Position numbers and translations under genes: made by a program
Shown: positions 62,367 through 64,000 of the stretch, piece after piece
How positions within the stretch are numbered: position 1 is the stretch's first letter
Layout of the letters: each line of letters begins with the position of its first letter
The notes under the pieces: generated by a model
What the model was told of the DNA's origin: nothing
The model's input: the letters and a program-made list of their open reading frames with translations, nothing else
Database searches by the model: none
Assembly (NCBI RefSeq): GCF_963678635.1
Contig: NC_087069.1
Location: 20,992,660-21,056,659, forward strand
Length of the DNA: 64,000 bases
From: Symsagittifera roscoffensis
Taxonomy: Eukaryota; Xenacoelomorpha; Acoela; Convolutidae
Reading direction: 5' to 3'

Positions 62367-64000
62367 CTACACTCGACCTATACTCGAATAAAAATTCTTA
62401 CGTAGATATGCTTCTATGTTGGTTTCCGAAAAGATTACTTGTAACGGCGCGTACAGCTCTCGAGGATGCAGTCGTCCTCGGTTCGGATCATACACCGGTA
62501 GCGAGAATTCTTTCACTCCTCTCTCCACCAAAAAGTCGCTTAGTCTCGTCAGGGACAGAACCAAATCTTCAGGTTCCACGTGCGGCCTTATCTTGGCCCA
62601 CGTCACCAACAAGCATAAGTACATCCCTGGTATCTGTAAATATAAAATCGCTGTCTGTTAGTATTATGCTATTTTGGTAATCATTTGGCAAGTCAAAGTA
62701 CGACTCTACTACTCTCCTTGTGTTTGATTATTTAGGGCATTCATCTGTTTTTGCTTCTAGGTCGCCTGTTTATCTTGCTATTTCTTTTAATAGTTAGTTT
62801 TTCAGTGTGTGTAAGTCTCCCCCCCCCCCCTCCCCGGAGACAAAAATATCCATCGACGTCCCAGTCAATCGCATTCAGGATTTTAGGTTAATGTTGAACC
62901 CAGGAATGAGCAATTGCCCTTCCTGCGCTGCCCAGGAAGGATCGTTTTTGTCATTCTTGATGTATTTCCAGCTCTCGCGGTCTAAGTTCTGAATGATGAC
63001 ATTGGTTTCCTTTGGGTTTGATGTTAATTCATTCAACCACTCCAAGACGCACAGGTTCGTTAATTCTAATTTGTACGATCCATCTTTTCAAGCTACTTGT
63101 CATTGCGTCATTTTTCTGCGCTCTTAGTAACTCCTAGAGCCTGTATATCACCTTCAATTTTGTATTGATGACCCTCGAATGACTGTTTAGCTCATATTAC
63201 TGATGCGCGTCATGTTCCACCTAAACACACAAAATCTTTGCCAAAGGCGCTCTCTCATGTTTTAACGATTGAAGGTCAGTCCTGTCCACTTCCTTCTGCG
63301 CTCAAAGGTTTATCGAACGTTTTGACACTGCCATCATCTCCAGGTCATCTGATGCATTATCAAAGACTTTCTCACTCGCTAACAGGTAGCGATCACTAAC
63401 AGGGTGTTGAGACACTTCCTTGTTCAAGTCTCTTGAAGTAGTGTGTGGATGGCCAACTCTGGCGACTCTGATACCACGCTCGAGTTCCTGTCTGGGGATG
63501 TGTCCATCTCTGATTTACTGGGCGTTTCATCGCCCACTGAATATGTCGTGGAGCATGCCCCCACAACAGATTCTGACGTGCACAGTCTATTCATCCATCT
63601 AACTTTCCGGAACAAAAGTTTGTCCGCCTGGTCTTGACAATTTACGTATCCACTTTCTTCAACGTCCTACAATCCCTTTCGTCTTCTTCGTGCTGGCGTC
63701 TTGATGGTTTTATCCGTAATTTCTCACTGACTGTCAGCAATGTTATGGCTGCTGCCCATTCAGGGTCATCTCTAGTCACTTCTCTCTTCAACAATCAACC
63801 CAGCATACACATAACTTCTGCAATTATTTTAGAGTTTTTTTTTTTGCAATTAGAATCAGTTTATGTTCATACGAGAGAGTTCCTGTTGAATCAGGTTTGA
63901 ACGTAGCAACCGATTCGAAGGCACCGGGTCCAATTTGGATCAGAACCTTTTTCTCCCGTTTTCTCTACCGGTAGTTCATCGTGGCCCCGAATTGAATGTC
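62367..64000 (-). pseudogene. Copy 3 pol remnant (linker and tail, integrase deleted)
   Basis: From the right edge: the RNase H-integrase linker (ELAIHTLLQET and DNASDDLE equivalents, near 63300-63470), LLRAQKNDAMTSSLKRWI (about 63090), then a direct jump into the pol tail LTNLCVLEWLNELTS (63040), SWAAQEGQLLIPG (62925) and finally FSLPVYDPNRGRLHPRELYAPLQVIFSE (62367-62624). About 1.65 kb encoding integrase are missing relative to copy 1 (17.9 to 16.25 kb). Confidence 0.75.

Larger units (their letters stand above)
53948..64000 (-). mobile_element. Third giant element, copy 3 (minus strand, truncated)
   Basis: From 53948 the sequence follows copy 1 from about 5272, that is from ~26 bp inside its 3' LTR, with no LTR of its own. 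Gene order matches copy 1 through the accessory cassette and pol, and runs off the right edge in the RNase H-integrase linker. It is closer to copy 1 than to copy 2 at both DNA and protein level. Integrase is deleted. Confidence 0.85.

Noticed and set aside
1..64000. tRNA, rRNA or other structural RNA genes
   Set aside because: None recognised by eye on either strand; a tRNA or covariance scan was not possible here.

Overview
This window is eukaryotic, most likely nematode, and is almost entirely mobile DNA. Non-coding stretches are AT-rich, the one host-like exon (2248-2587) has a TTTCAG acceptor and a GTGAGT donor, and the repeats are of metazoan type (LINE, Penelope-like, Ty3/gypsy). No bacterial gene organisation, tRNA or rRNA was seen.

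Layout. 1-2.2 kb: a diverged ~194-bp tandem repeat and the 3' end of a LINE reverse transcriptase. 2.2-2.6 kb: a 5' exon of a protein kinase-like gene on the minus strand, next to a broken LTR (2631-2793). 2.8-4.3 kb and 28.9-29.9 kb: a Penelope-like element (PLE; RT plus GIY-YIG) cut in two by a giant LTR retrotransposon. 4335-28945: that element, copy 1, minus strand, 24.6 kb, with LTRs of 911 and 870 bp that differ by about 3% (hand count). 30.2-30.6 kb: a partial LTR. 30832-53947: copy 2, plus strand, a diverged relative of 23.1 kb with its own LTR pair; it has lost RT/RNase H and then duplicated ~4.15 kb of gag-pro-pol in tandem. 53948-64000: copy 3, minus strand, tail to tail with copy 2, closest to copy 1, lacking its left LTR and most of its integrase, and running off the window.

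The giant element is the main discovery candidate. Read on its own strand it has: 5' LTR, a candidate primer-binding site 12 nt inside the LTR, a ~3.2-kb leader with a TCCGGA-rich minisatellite, gag (coiled-coil and RG-rich part, then Gag with zinc knuckles), an aspartic protease with DTG, RT (YVDD), RNase H, an unusual ~450-residue linker, integrase, and a long acidic pol tail. A ~350-bp spacer follows, then a ~9-kb accessory cassette unlike any env gene: a coiled-coil leader protein, a large protein with one complete and one SGNH-like hydrolase domain, an 847-residue unknown protein and a 697-residue unknown protein. The order is the same in all three copies, including the distant copy 2, which argues that the cassette is an ancestral, maintained part of the element.

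No copy looks autonomous. Copy 1 has at least a dozen stops or frame breaks in gag-pol, yet its last two accessory frames are open for 847 and 697 codons. Copy 2 lacks RT and has Asn for the protease Asp. Copy 3 lacks integrase. Copy 1 LTRs contain a perfect TGACGTCA site and several TTCnnGAA or GAAnnTTC dyads, and copy 2's 5' LTR has a three-unit heat-shock-type element, hinting at stress-responsive transcription (inference).
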